22,265 bases of DNA from Bacillota bacterium (GTDB lineage Bacteria > Bacillota > Clostridia > Oscillospirales > Ruminococcaceae): NCBI GenBank assembly GCA_023396215.1, contig JAEWWW010000118.1:1-22265 (forward strand). The letters run 5' to 3'. The position numbers were made by a program, and so were the translations under genes. Each line of letters starts with the position of its first letter. Position 1 is the stretch's first letter. Below are positions 8,116 to 15,698 of the stretch, piece by piece. A model generated the notes under the pieces. The model saw nothing but the letters and a program-made list of their open reading frames with translations, was not told the origin of the DNA and ran no database searches.

Positions 8116-8928
8116 TCAGGCCAGCGGCGGCAGTATCTGGTTCATAAAGAAGATGCCCGCCAGCGTAATGGTCATAATGACGCAGGCGGCGATATCCGCC
8201 CCGGTAATTTTGAGCTGCTTCATGCGGGTACGGCCCTCGCCCCCCCGGTAGCAGCGGCATTCCATCGCCAGCGCCAGCTCGTCGGCCCGGCGAAAGGCCG
8301 AAACAAACAGCGGTATCAGGATGGGAATCAGGGCCTTGGCCCGCTGCATCAGGCCGCCGGTTTCAAGGTCGGCCCCGCGGGCCTTTTGCGCCGACATAAT
8401 TTTGTCGGTTTCTTCTATCAGGGTGGGGATAAACCGCAGGGCGATGGTCATCATCATGGCCAGCTCATGCACCGGCAGCTTAAGCCTTTTCAGCGGGGAA
8501 AGCAGCCGCTCGATGCCGTCGGTTAAAACGATAGGCGAGGTGGTGTAGGTCAGCAGCGAGGTGCCTGCGATGAGGCAGATGATGCGGACCGCCATCAGCA
8601 GGGCGGTGGAAAGGCCCTCGCGGGTGATTTTAAATATCCACCATTTGAACAGCGGGTCGCCATCCACAAAAAACATATTGAGCACGGCGGTGAACAGAAT
8701 GATGGGCACCACCGGTTTTAAGCTTTTGAATACCATGCGGGGCGGTATGCGGCTAACGCCGTAGCAGACCACCAAGAACAGCACCGAAACCGCCAGACCG
8801 CCGGGGCTGAGGGCCACAAACAGCATGACGATGTAGCCGATGGTCAGGATGATTTTTACCCTTGGGTCCAGCCTGTGCAGAAAAGATTTGCCGGGGAAAT
8901 ATTGGCCGATGGTGATATCCTTAAGCAT
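8116..8928 (-). CDS. ecfT: Energy-coupling factor transporter transmembrane protein EcfT
   Basis: A 270-residue membrane scaffold that joins the two EcfA ATPases to interchangeable substrate-binding S components for vitamin or metal uptake. It has about five or six hydrophobic segments and the family opening GKSFLHRLDPRVKI. The first coupling motif is standard (AQKARGADLETGG). The second reads AMECRCYRGGEGR, where the common form is AxARGY. The ATG start at 8928 overlaps the ecfA2 stop in an ATGA. No S component is encoded here, as expected for a group II ECF system whose S genes are scattered. Confidence 0.95.
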   Translation of the reverse strand: MLKDITIGQYFPGKSFLHRLDPRVKIILTIGYIVMLFVALSPGGLAVSVLFLVVCYGVSRIPPRMVFKSLKPVVPIILFTAVLNMFFVDGDPLFKWWIFKITREGLSTALLMAVRIICLIAGTSLLTYTTSPIVLTDGIERLLSPLKRLKLPVHELAMMMTIALRFIPTLIEETDKIMSAQKARGADLETGGLMQRAKALIPILIPLFVSAFRRADELALAMECRCYRGGEGRTRMKQLKITGADIAACVIMTITLAGIFFMNQILPPLA

Positions 8929-9794
8929 CAGTGAACACCGCCTTTCTGCTGCCGGAGCCGGAGCAGACGCTCCACGCCCTGCTCCACCGTATAAGTATTG
9001 GGGTCAACCGCCAGGCCAAGCTGGGCCAGCCCCCCAAAAATGCGGGAAACCTGCGGCACCGCAAGGCCCATCCCGGCAATCTCATCCACACGGGCAAAAA
9101 CCTTATCCACGTCGTCCAACATAGCGACCCTTGCCTTATTCATCACCAGCACCCGGTCGGCAAACTTTGCCACGTCCTCCATGCTGTGAGAAACCAGCAG
9201 CACGGTGGTGCCCCGCTCCTCGTGGTAGCTTTTGATTTCACCCAAAATTTTATCCCGCCCACGGGGGTCAAGGCCTGCGGTGGGCTCGTCCAGCACCAGC
9301 ACCTGCGGCTGCATGGCCAGCACCCCGGCGATGGCTACCCGGCGCTTCTGCCCGCCCGAAAGCTCGAAGGGGCTTTTTTCAAGCTGGCTATCCTTAAGGC
9401 CCACAAAGCGGGCGGCCTCGCGCACCCGGGCGTCTACCTCTTCGGGGGTAAGGCCCATGTTGCCCGGCCCAAAGGCGATGTCTTTGTAGACGGTTTCTTC
9501 AAAGAGCTGGTATTCGGGGTACTGAAAAACCAGCCCCACCTTGAAGCGGAAGTCGCGGATTTTAGAGGGCTCGGCCCAGATATCCTGCCCGTCGATAGAG
9601 ATATGCCCGCTGGTGGGCTTCAAAAGCCCGTTGAGGTGCTGTATCAGGGTGCTTTTGCCCGAGCCTGTGTGGCCGATGACCCCCACAAACTCGCCCTTAC
9701 CGATTTCCAGATTGATGTCCTCTATCGCCGTCTTTTCAAAGGGGGTGCCCTGTGAATAGACGTGGGAGAGGTTCTCTATTTTGATAATAGACAT
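8928..9794 (-). CDS. ecfA2: Energy-coupling factor transporter ATP-binding protein EcfA2
   Basis: A 288-residue ABC ATPase of the ECF module. It has Walker A GHTGSGKST, Q-loop VGLVFQYPEYQLFEETV (the PEYQLF form is typical of EcfA2), signature LSGGQKRRVAIAG, Walker B VLVLDEPTAGLDP, and H-loop LLVSHSM. The ATG at 9794 (MSIIKIENLSHVYSQGTPFE) has AGG seven bases upstream and matches the family start; the frame extends to 9830. The stop overlaps the ecfT start. It pairs with EcfA1 as a heterodimer on EcfT. Confidence 0.95.
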   Translation of the reverse strand: MSIIKIENLSHVYSQGTPFEKTAIEDINLEIGKGEFVGVIGHTGSGKSTLIQHLNGLLKPTSGHISIDGQDIWAEPSKIRDFRFKVGLVFQYPEYQLFEETVYKDIAFGPGNMGLTPEEVDARVREAARFVGLKDSQLEKSPFELSGGQKRRVAIAGVLAMQPQVLVLDEPTAGLDPRGRDKILGEIKSYHEERGTTVLLVSHSMEDVAKFADRVLVMNKARVAMLDDVDKVFARVDEIAGMGLAVPQVSRIFGGLAQLGLAVDPNTYTVEQGVERLLRLRQQKGGVH

Positions 9795-9874
9795 GGGTTT
9801 ACCTGCTTCCAATCTTAATTTCAAAAGCAATGCCGCCGTAAGGGCCGCGCCGTTTACAACAGCTCAGCCAATAC

Positions 9875-10723
9875 TCAGGGTTTTTGAAGGTAGCCCGCTA
9901 TGGCCTCGATGCATTCTTCCTCGGTGAGGATATCCTCGGGCAGCGGCCAGCCCGCCTTGCGCAGGCGGTGGGTAAGCTCGGTGGCCTGAGGCACGTCAAG
10001 CCCCACCGATTGCAGCAGTTCCACCTGAGAGAACACCTGACGGGGGGTGCCACTGAGCAGCAGCTTGCCTTCCTCCATCACCACCACCCGGTCGCAGCGC
10101 ACTGCTTCGTCCATGTAGTGGGTGATGAGCACCACCGTGATGCCAAACTCGCGGTTGAGGCGGCTGATGGTTTTGATGACCTCGCGCCGTCCTTTGGGGT
10201 CGAGCATGGCGGTGGGCTCGTCCAGCACGATGCAGTCGGGGCGCATGGCGATGATACCGGCGATGGCTACCCGCTGCTTCTGCCCGCCCGAAAGCTGATG
10301 GGGGGCGTGCTCGCGGTAGTCGTACATCCCCACCGTTTTCAGGGCGTCATCCACCCTGCGGCGGATTTCACCGGGCTCTACACCGATGTTCTCCAGTGCG
10401 AAGGCCACATCCTCCTCCACAATGGTGGCAACAATCTGGTTGTCGGGGTTTTGAAAGACCATGCCCACATCCTGCCGGATTTCATAGAGCCGCTCTTGGT
10501 CGCGGGTGTCGATGCCCTTGACATAGATGCAGCCCCCCTGCGGCAGCAGGATGGCGTTAAAATGCTTGGCGAGGGTGGATTTGCCCGAGCCGTTGTGGCC
10601 CAGAACCGCGATGAATTCGCCCCGTGCAATATCCAGCGAAACGCTGTCCAGCACCAGACGCTGCTGCGGCTCTTCGTCATAGCTGTAAAGCACATTTTGT
10701 GCGCTGATGATGTTTGTTTCCAC
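9875..10723 (-). CDS. ecfA1: Energy-coupling factor transporter ATP-binding protein EcfA1
   Basis: A 282-residue ABC ATPase, the first gene of the ECF operon. Motifs: Walker A GHNGSGKST, Q-loop VGMVFQNPDNQIVATIV (the NPDNQ form marks EcfA1), signature LSGGQKQRVAIAG, Walker B CIVLDEPTAMLDP, H-loop VLITHYMDEA. I place the start at GTG 10723 because GGAGG lies five bases upstream (GGAGG-TATCA-GTG). The frame continues to an ATG at 10801 whose first codons would read as a histidine-rich string, but that ATG has no ribosome binding site. The gap to ecfA2 is 80 nt. Confidence 0.94.
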   Translation of the reverse strand: METNIISAQNVLYSYDEEPQQRLVLDSVSLDIARGEFIAVLGHNGSGKSTLAKHFNAILLPQGGCIYVKGIDTRDQERLYEIRQDVGMVFQNPDNQIVATIVEEDVAFALENIGVEPGEIRRRVDDALKTVGMYDYREHAPHQLSGGQKQRVAIAGIIAMRPDCIVLDEPTAMLDPKGRREVIKTISRLNREFGITVVLITHYMDEAVRCDRVVVMEEGKLLLSGTPRQVFSQVELLQSVGLDVPQATELTHRLRKAGWPLPEDILTEEECIEAIAGYLQKP

Positions 10724-11153
10724 TGATACCTCCGTGGGCGGCCGCTGAAAACCGCCGTGCTGATTAAGATGGCTGTGGTTGTTGAACGAATGGTGATGCA
10801 TATGAATGCCGCTGGATTTTGCGGGGGATGGGCGCGAAACCTATATATAACCGCATCCCGCCCCTGCAACGATTGCTCGCCCCTACGGGGAGTGTGGCGC
10901 TGTCTTGGGGGGTGATGTGGCCGTCGTAGCCGACGGCGATAGCGAACCCCCGACAGGGAGCGTCACCCCTACAGAAGGGGAAGCCCGTCAGGCTAGGCAA
11001 AGTGTGCAAGCGCGACTGCCTGCAAGGAGAGCTCAGGCTTTGGGAAAGCGCCGGGGGCGAGGCGGCAAACGCCGCAGATAAGGGAGCATACTTGTGTATG
11101 TGGCCGCAATCTGCAAGTGCAGCCAACGAAGCAAGGAAAATAACAGCGCTGTT
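10724..11153. other. 430-nt intergenic region upstream of ecfA1
   Basis: No gene supported. The ecf promoter should lie here; TTATATATAG at 10841-10850 could hold a -10 but has no good -35. The centre (10878-10980) is a palindromic repeat, described separately. Just past the methyltransferase stop is a self-complementary AACAGCGCTGTT followed on the minus strand by ATTTTCC, a weak terminator candidate. Confidence 0.45.
10878..10980. repeat. Palindromic intergenic repeat with two CCCCTAC cores
   Basis: The inner hairpin is GCCGTCG / CGACGGC at about 10919-10936. It is flanked by G6 and C5 runs and by GCGCTGTC / GACAGGGAGCG, so about 70 nt can fold as one long imperfect stem. CGCCCCTAC at 10878-10886 and GTCACCCCTACA at 10962-10973 are the minus-strand GTAGGGGYG cores shared with the repeats at 4260-4333 and 14534-14545. 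Confidence 0.5.
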
Positions 11154-12041
11154 TTACGGCCCGGCGACTTTATCAACTGCCTGCGACTGCCAGATGGCGG
11201 TTGCGCCGCAAGGCAGATTATACCCACTGGCCCTTACCGGCAGCCCCAGCTCGCTGGAGGAAACGCCGCCCCCCTTGCGGCCGGCTATCGTCGTGCCCAG
11301 CAGGTACTCCATCACCGAGGGGGAAAGCCCGGTGGTGTAGGAGTTGATGATAAAAAAGAGGGGCTTTTCTACCAGCGCACCGGCGCAAAGCTCCACCAGC
11401 CCGTGGATGCTGTCCTCCAGCTTCCACACCTCGCCGCCCGGCCCCCGGCCATAGGAGGGAGGGTCCATGATGATGGCGTCATAGAGGCTGCCCCGGCGTA
11501 TCTCTCGCTCGACAAACTTGGCGCAGTCGTCCACAATCCAGCGGATAGGCTTTTGGGCAAGGCCCGAGAGGGTGGCGTTTTCCCGCGCCCACTGCACCAT
11601 GCCCTTGGAGGCGTCCACATGGCAGACCGAAGCCCCGGCGGCGGCGCAGGCCAGCGTGGCCCCGCCTGTATATGCAAAGAGGTTGAGCACCTTGATGGGG
11701 CGGCCAGCGGCAGTAATCTTTTGCCGGGCAAAATCCCAGTTGGCGGCCTGCTCGGGAAAGAGGCCGGTATGCTTAAACCCGGTGGGGCGGATATGAAAGC
11801 GCAGGTCGCCGTAGGCAATCTGCCATTCCTCGCGGGGCAGGTGGCGGATATCCCAACTGCCGCCCCCCGACGCAGAGCGCAGATAACGGGCGTTGGCTTT
11901 GCTCCACTCTTGCCCCTTGGGGGTGCGCCAAATCACCTGAGGGTCGGGGCGTATCAGCAGGGTTTCACCCCAGCGCTCCAGCTTTTCCCCCTCCGAGGCG
12001 TCCAGCACCTCAAAATCCTTCCAGCCATCGGCTATTCTCAT
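11154..12041 (-). CDS. Class I SAM-dependent methyltransferase, RlmI/RlmK-like
   Basis: A 295-residue Rossmann-fold methyltransferase similar to the RlmI/RlmKL group that modifies 23S rRNA. Motif I is VLNLFAYTGGATLACAAAG, the acidic SAM-binding residue is in CHVDASKGM, and the substrate motif is IIMDPPSYGRG, the DPP[SF] form of these enzymes. The N-terminal 80 residues are short and lack an obvious PUA domain of the kind found in RlmI. ATG at 12041 overlaps the ruvB stop in an ATGA, so translation is coupled to ruvB. The exact target base cannot be told from sequence. Confidence is high for the fold and moderate for rRNA as substrate. Confidence 0.85.
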   Translation of the reverse strand: MRIADGWKDFEVLDASEGEKLERWGETLLIRPDPQVIWRTPKGQEWSKANARYLRSASGGGSWDIRHLPREEWQIAYGDLRFHIRPTGFKHTGLFPEQAANWDFARQKITAAGRPIKVLNLFAYTGGATLACAAAGASVCHVDASKGMVQWARENATLSGLAQKPIRWIVDDCAKFVEREIRRGSLYDAIIMDPPSYGRGPGGEVWKLEDSIHGLVELCAGALVEKPLFFIINSYTTGLSPSVMEYLLGTTIAGRKGGGVSSSELGLPVRASGYNLPCGATAIWQSQAVDKVAGP

Positions 12042-13120
12042 AAAGGAGCCTCCTGTGGGTTTTCTTCCAGCGTGAGCTGCTCGCCGCAGGGCGGGCAGAA
12101 GCCGCCAGGCTGGGGCAGCCCCAGATGGTCATAAGCAAGCGGGGTGACGCAGCGCCCCCGCTGGGTGCGGCTGAGAAAGCCCAACTGCATCAGATAAGGC
12201 TCATAAACGTCCTCGATGGTGACCGCTTCCTCCCCCACCGCTGCGGCGAGGGTATCCAGCCCCACCGGGCCGCCGGCATAGTTGCGGATAATCAGGCTGA
12301 GCAGGCGGCGGTCGATTTCATCCAGACCGAGGGGGTCTATCTCCAGCCTGTCCAACGCGTCGGCGGCAAGCTCTCTGGTGATGATGCCATCGCCCAGCAC
12401 CTGTGCAAAATCCCGCACCCGCTTGAGCAGCCGGTTGGCGATACGGGGGGTGCCTCTGCTGCGGGCCGCCAGCTCGGCCGCACCGTGGCTGTCGCACTCT
12501 ATCCCCAGTATGCCCGCGCTGCGGGTGATAATCTCGGTAAGCTGCTCCTTGGTGTAAAGCTCAAGGCGCAGGATGACCCCAAACCGGTCGCGCAGCGGCG
12601 CGGTAAGCCCGCCCGCACGGGTGGTGGCCCCCACCAGCGTGAAGCGGGGCAGGTCGATGCGTATCGACCGGGCCGACGGCCCCTTGCCGATGATGATATC
12701 GAGGGCGTAATCCTCCATAGCAGGGTAAAGCACCTCCTCAACGCTGCGGTTGAGGCGGTGGATTTCGTCGATGAACAGGATATCCCCCTCGGCCAGATTG
12801 GTGAGCAGGGCGGCAAGGTCGCCGGGGCGCTCGATGGCCGGGCCCGAGGTGATGCGGATACCCGCCCCCATCTCGCCCGCAATGATGGCAGAGAGGGTGG
12901 TTTTACCCAAGCCGGGAGGGCCGTAGAGCAGCACATGGTCCAGCGTTTCGCCCCGCCCTTTGGCGGCCTGAATGTAGACCGAGAGGTTCTCTTTGGCTTT
13001 ATCCTGCCCGATGTATTCCTCCAGCGTGCGGGGGCGCAGCGAAAGCTCGGCTTCGCTGTCGGCAGCCACATAGCCGGGGGTTACAATGCGGTTTTCGTAG
13101 TCCAGTTCGTTTTCCGGCAC
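12038..13120 (-). CDS. ruvB: Holliday junction branch migration DNA helicase RuvB
   Basis: A 360-residue AAA+ motor that drives branch migration with RuvA during homologous recombination. Visible marks: Walker A GPPGLGKTT, Walker B ILFIDEIHRLNR, sensor TLVGATTRAG, arginine-finger region LRDRFG, and the winged-helix C-terminal region with RGTPRIANRLLKRVRDFA and YEPYLMQLGFLSRTQRGR. The last 25 residues (GGFCPPCGEQLTLEENPQ...) are a short extension. GTG at 13120 is the likely start. It comes after ruvA with a 198-nt gap, unusual for an otherwise overlapping operon, and it overlaps the methyltransferase by 4 nt. Confidence 0.97.
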   Translation of the reverse strand: MPENELDYENRIVTPGYVAADSEAELSLRPRTLEEYIGQDKAKENLSVYIQAAKGRGETLDHVLLYGPPGLGKTTLSAIIAGEMGAGIRITSGPAIERPGDLAALLTNLAEGDILFIDEIHRLNRSVEEVLYPAMEDYALDIIIGKGPSARSIRIDLPRFTLVGATTRAGGLTAPLRDRFGVILRLELYTKEQLTEIITRSAGILGIECDSHGAAELAARSRGTPRIANRLLKRVRDFAQVLGDGIITRELAADALDRLEIDPLGLDEIDRRLLSLIIRNYAGGPVGLDTLAAAVGEEAVTIEDVYEPYLMQLGFLSRTQRGRCVTPLAYDHLGLPQPGGFCPPCGEQLTLEENPQEAPL

Positions 13121-13272
13121 AGGCTCACCATCCTTATTTTCCTGACTGTAGTCATATTACATCATAAAAGAAGTGTATTTCATGAACAGGGGGTAAATTT
13201 CAGGTTATCAAAACCATCGTCCGCTTGGAACAACGGGAGGTTCGGGTTGCGTAAAACCAAGAGCGTATGGGA

Positions 13273-13289
13273 CACCGGACATCCCGGTG
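13273..13289 (-). promoter_or_regulatory. Hairpin in the ruvA-ruvB spacer
   Basis: CACCGG (13273-13278), 5-nt loop, CCGGTG (13284-13289), 30 nt past the ruvA stop. On the minus strand no T-run follows, so it is more likely a processing or attenuation structure than a full terminator. Confidence 0.3.
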
Positions 13290-13318
13290 GGGCTTTTCGG
13301 TGAAAGCGGCAGGCTATA

Positions 13319-13918
13319 TCAGCCACGCATCAACAGACGCAACCCGCCCTTGACCAGTTCCTCCACCGTCAGCGATTGGTCCTGTTTGGCGACGGCTGCC
13401 GCTGCCTCGCTGCGGTTGTAGCCCAGCGCCACCAGTGCGCTGACCGCCTCGCCGGTGGCAGTAGCCGGGGCATCGTCTCCCACCGTGGGCAGTGCCGCAC
13501 CCATGGGGGCATCGGCAGCACCCACTTTGTCCTTCAGCTCCAACAGGATGCGCTGGGCCAGCTTGCTCCCCACCCCCTGGGCCTGGGTAAGGGCCTTGGC
13601 GTCGCCCGAGGCGATCGCCAGCTTCACCCGGTCGGCGGTCAGGTGGGTCAGGATAGACAACCCCACCCGGGGGCCGACCCCCGTAACCGAGGTGAGCATC
13701 TGAAAGCATTCCAGCTCCTGTGTGCCCGAAAAACCGAAAAGCTCGATGGCGTCCTCCCGCACATTCAGGTGGGTGTATATGGTCACCTCGGCCCCCACCG
13801 AGGGCAGGTTGGCCACGGTGGAAAGGGGCGCAAGGCAACGGTAACCCACCCCGCCGCAGCGAATTACCACTGCGCCCGGTTCCTTGTGGGTTAGCTGGCC
13901 GGTAAGGCTGTATATCAT
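13319..13918 (-). CDS. ruvA: Holliday junction branch migration protein RuvA
   Basis: A 199-residue protein that binds four-way junctions as a tetramer and loads RuvB. The N-terminal OB domain (MIYSLTGQLTHKEPG) is followed by two helix-hairpin-helix motifs (TSVTGVGPRVGLSIL and AQGVGSKLAQRILLEL). After a linker comes the C-terminal RuvB-contact domain (EAVSALVALGYNRSEAAAAV). ATG at 13918 overlaps the ruvC stop in an ATGA. Length is normal. Confidence 0.97.
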   Translation of the reverse strand: MIYSLTGQLTHKEPGAVVIRCGGVGYRCLAPLSTVANLPSVGAEVTIYTHLNVREDAIELFGFSGTQELECFQMLTSVTGVGPRVGLSILTHLTADRVKLAIASGDAKALTQAQGVGSKLAQRILLELKDKVGAADAPMGAALPTVGDDAPATATGEAVSALVALGYNRSEAAAAVAKQDQSLTVEELVKGGLRLLMRG

Positions 13919-14427
13919 CGGGCGGCCCCCTTTGCGTATAGTTTGCTTGTCAACAGCGAGCTGCCGGTATGCGCATGGCAGATAGCAATGGCCAGCGCGT
14001 CGGCGGTATCGTCGGGCTTGGGCATTTTCTCCAGCGCCAGCAGGCGGCGGGTCATCTCCATCACCTGTGTTTTAACCGCCTTGCCGTAGCCTACCACCGC
14101 CTGCTTCACCTGAAGCGGAGTGTATTCAAAAACCGGCACGCCCTGCTGCCGGGCACAGAGCAGGATAACCCCTCTGGCCTGTGCAACCGCCATGGCGGTG
14201 GTTTGGTTGTTGGTAAAAAAGAGCTGCTCCACCGCCATCGCCCCGGGGGCGGTGCGGCTCAAAACCTCGCCAAGGCCGGTATAAATCATCTCGAGGCGCT
14301 GCTCCAGCGGCAGGCCCGCCGGGGTGGTGATGGCGCCATACTCCACCGGGGTAAAGCGGCTGCCCTGATAATCCAAAACCCCGTAGCCCACAATGGCGTA
14401 GCCGGGGTCGATGCCTATAATTCTCAT
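13915..14427 (-). CDS. ruvC: Crossover junction endodeoxyribonuclease RuvC
   Basis: A 170-residue RNase H-fold nuclease that cuts Holliday junctions. The four catalytic acids are visible: D7 in IIGIDPG, the glutamate in AVEQLFF, and two aspartates in PDDTADALAIA. It is the first gene of ruvC-ruvA-ruvB-methyltransferase, with a promoter about 210 nt upstream. ATG at 14427 opens the usual MRIIGIDPG sequence, preceded by GAAAGG. Confidence 0.97.
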   Translation of the reverse strand: MRIIGIDPGYAIVGYGVLDYQGSRFTPVEYGAITTPAGLPLEQRLEMIYTGLGEVLSRTAPGAMAVEQLFFTNNQTTAMAVAQARGVILLCARQQGVPVFEYTPLQVKQAVVGYGKAVKTQVMEMTRRLLALEKMPKPDDTADALAIAICHAHTGSSLLTSKLYAKGAAR

Positions 14428-14533
14428 GTCGGCAGCTTTCCTTTCGGTGAAATTGCCCCAAGGCCGGGTACGGGGCGGATGCGGTTACATCCGCAGAAAA
14501 GGTAACTCCGATGCAGTATCATTTCACCGCAGG

Positions 14534-14545
14534 CGACACCCCTAC
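14534..14545 (-). repeat. Single GTAGGGGTGTCG repeat core
   Basis: The minus strand reads GTAGGGGTGTCG, continuing CCTGCGGTG, close to the 4309-4333 copy (GTAGGG-CGACCTGCGGTCG). It lies in the 5' leader of ruvC. Confidence 0.4.
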
Positions 14546-14639
14546 TAATGAAGGGAATATGGGGTTGCCGCCGGGGCGGGCGACTATTGGCCGCGGGCGG
14601 GCAGCAGGATAAAGATACCATAACTGCTTGCGATTACTC

Positions 14640-14668
14640 ATTATATCATATCGCCCTGTGCAGGACAA
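14640..14668 (-). promoter_or_regulatory. Promoter of the ruvC-ruvA-ruvB-methyltransferase operon
   Basis: Minus strand TTGTCC (14668-14663), a 17-bp spacer, TATAAT (14645-14640). The -10 is perfect and is preceded by A/T-rich DNA. Leader about 205 nt. No LexA box of the Bacillus type (CGAACNNNNGTTCG) is evident. Confidence 0.6.
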
Positions 14669-14727
14669 TATAATACAGATTTTTACCCTTTGTTCTGGCA
14701 ACCCTGTATAAAAAAATAAAAGGGGTC

Positions 14728-14756
14728 TTGCAATTTTAAAAAAGCCAATGTATAAT
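14728..14756 (+). promoter_or_regulatory. Promoter of tRNA-Val
   Basis: TTGCAA (14728-14733), 17-bp A-rich spacer, TATAAT (14751-14756), about 60 nt upstream of the tRNA 5' end. Confidence 0.65.
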
Positions 14757-14816
14757 ATGTCTTGCGCCTTTGGGACAGGCTGTGAGCCATCCGCGAAAGG
14801 TGCATATCTTGAATAG

Positions 14817-14892
14817 GGACGATTAGCTCAGCTGGTAGAGCATCCGCTTGACGTGCGGAGGGTCAGCGGTTCAAGTCCGTTATCGTCCACCA
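14817..14892 (+). tRNA. tRNA-Val (anticodon GAC)
   Basis: Cloverleaf read by eye. Acceptor stem GGACGAT / ATCGTCC; D stem GCTC / GAGC; anticodon stem TCCGC / GCGGA with loop TTGACGT, giving GAC, which reads GUC and GUU; T stem AGCGG / CCGTT with loop TTCAAGT. CCA is encoded (14890-14892) after discriminator A. A T6 run at 14925-14930 may end the transcript, though no strong stem precedes it. The gene stands alone. Confidence 0.96.
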
Positions 14893-15173
14893 CCGGTGCT
14901 GTTCCTGCAATAGTGGGGGCGGCATTTTTTATGGCTTAGGTATGCGGTTTTCGGACTTCACCTTGCTTTTCGGATGATACATATGTTACATTGTCCAAAG
15001 TGCCAAGATTGCGCCTAAACGCTGCTGACGACACTTCGACGACAATTGTACCGTTAAAAACCTTACGGAATAACGATGGCATCCTTTTGTGCCGGTTTTT
15101 TTCGCCGCCCGGCAGCGGAAATCCTCCTTGGGGCAACCACATATACAATATATCTGCACGGCGCTTGCGCCCA

Positions 15174-15209
15174 AAAACCCCCGCTACGGCCAACCTTAAC
15201 GGGGGTTTT
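15174..15209 (-). terminator. Bidirectional terminator-like hairpin
   Basis: Perfect 10-bp inverted repeat AAAACCCCCG (15174-15183) / CGGGGGTTTT (15200-15209) with a 16-nt loop. The T-run is longer on the minus strand (TTTTT) than on the plus strand (TTTTCATG). Confidence 0.6.
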
Positions 15210-15406
15210 CATGCAAAGTGACCTCCGGGTTCCCCTTTTTGCCGACTTTCCTTATATTGGGTGTCACCCTTTCGCTCCCGTGCATAGTATGAGGTAAACA
15301 TTGTTTATTTTTCGTCAGACATATATCATCAGGCGGCAAAGCCACCCCTTGGCCTGCCTTTTGTTTTCTCTGCTCCACCCCGGTATGCAGAGGCACTTAT
15401 ACCCAT

Positions 15407-15448
15407 AAAAATCCACCTCATGCCACATCCGGCACGAGGTGGATTTTT
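15407..15448 (-). terminator. Strong terminator downstream of the NPTTG microprotein
   Basis: 13-bp perfect stem AAAAATCCACCTC (15407-15419) / GAGGTGGATTTTT (15436-15448), extended after one mismatch by TGCC / GGCA around an ACATCC loop. It starts 29 nt after the stop codon, with good T-runs both ways. Confidence 0.8.
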
Positions 15449-15477
15449 ATTTTGCAGATTTTGGCGTCAGGGCGGCG

Positions 15478-15672
15478 TTATTTCTTTTTGCCGGTGAGGA
15501 AGAAAACAAGCATCCCCACCAGAGCGACGCCGGCCACCACCAGCATAATGCCCACCATGTTGTTATCCCCGGTGGTGGGGTTGCCGGCGGCCATCGCCGA
15601 AAGGTTTAAAGCGCCGGCCGCCCCCGAAAAGGCAAGCAGCCGGGCGGTTATCCTGGTCAGTTGATGTTTCAT
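15478..15672 (-). CDS. Secreted microprotein with NPTTG sorting-type signal
   Basis: A 64-residue protein made of three parts. Residues 1-29 are a signal peptide (basic MKHQLTRITAR, hydrophobic core LLAFSGAAGAL, AMA-A cleavage site). Then comes NPTTGDNN, and residues 39-59 form a hydrophobic segment (MVGIMLVVAGVALVGMLVFF) ending in TGKKK. That layout matches a cell-wall sorting signal of the NPxTG type, as cut by some class B-like sortases, yet there is almost no passenger: after both cleavages only about five residues would remain. The ATG at 15672 has AGGAGG nine bases upstream. A consensus promoter and strong terminator flank it, so it is probably well expressed and monocistronic. Alternatives are a single-pass membrane peptide or a regulatory microprotein. 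No sortase is in the window. Confidence 0.75.
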   Translation of the reverse strand: MKHQLTRITARLLAFSGAAGALNLSAMAAGNPTTGDNNMVGIMLVVAGVALVGMLVFFLTGKKK

Positions 15673-15698
15673 CGGTTTGTTCCTCCTGTTTGAAACAT
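15664..15698 (-). promoter_or_regulatory. Hairpin presenting the ribosome binding site of the NPTTG gene
   Basis: ATGTTTCA (minus 15698-15691) can pair with TGAAACAT (15671-15664). This 8-bp stem has a 19-nt loop that carries AGGAGG, while the start codon sits at the stem edge. It could tune translation or protect the 5' end. Confidence 0.35.

Larger units (their letters stand above)
14428..14816. other. Divergent intergenic region between ruvC and tRNA-Val
   Basis: 389 nt with back-to-back promoters: minus for ruvC (14640-14668) and plus for tRNA-Val (14728-14756). The ruvC leader holds one GTAGGGGTGTCGCC repeat core (minus strand, 14534-14545) and a GC-rich stretch to about 14600. No gene seen. 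Confidence 0.6.
14893..15477. other. 585-nt intergenic region, less GC-rich than neighbours
   Basis: Between tRNA-Val and the NPTTG microprotein. It contains two strong terminator hairpins (15174-15209 and 15407-15448). Short open frames exist on both strands but have poor ribosome binding sites and no recognisable family. A minus-strand frame ending near 14936 is discussed under rejected items. The lower GC and presence of two terminators suggest a decayed insertion or an unrecognised transcript; I cannot decide which. Confidence 0.4.

Noticed and set aside
10724..10801. Histidine-rich N-terminal extension of EcfA1 (begins MHHHSFNNHSHLNQHGG), suggestive of metal binding.
   Set aside because: The ATG at 10801 has no ribosome binding site, while GTG 10723 has GGAGG at ideal spacing and matches the family start. 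The histidines are most likely untranslated leader.
14817..14892. tRNA-Val as an integration (att) site.
   Set aside because: No second copy of the tRNA 3' end is visible in the window and no integrase gene is present.
14936..15193. Minus-strand frame whose second half, from a methionine near 15079, reads like a plausible small protein.
   Set aside because: No usable Shine-Dalgarno before either start, the frame begins inside a terminator hairpin, and no family is recognised. Kept only as a remark on the spacer.
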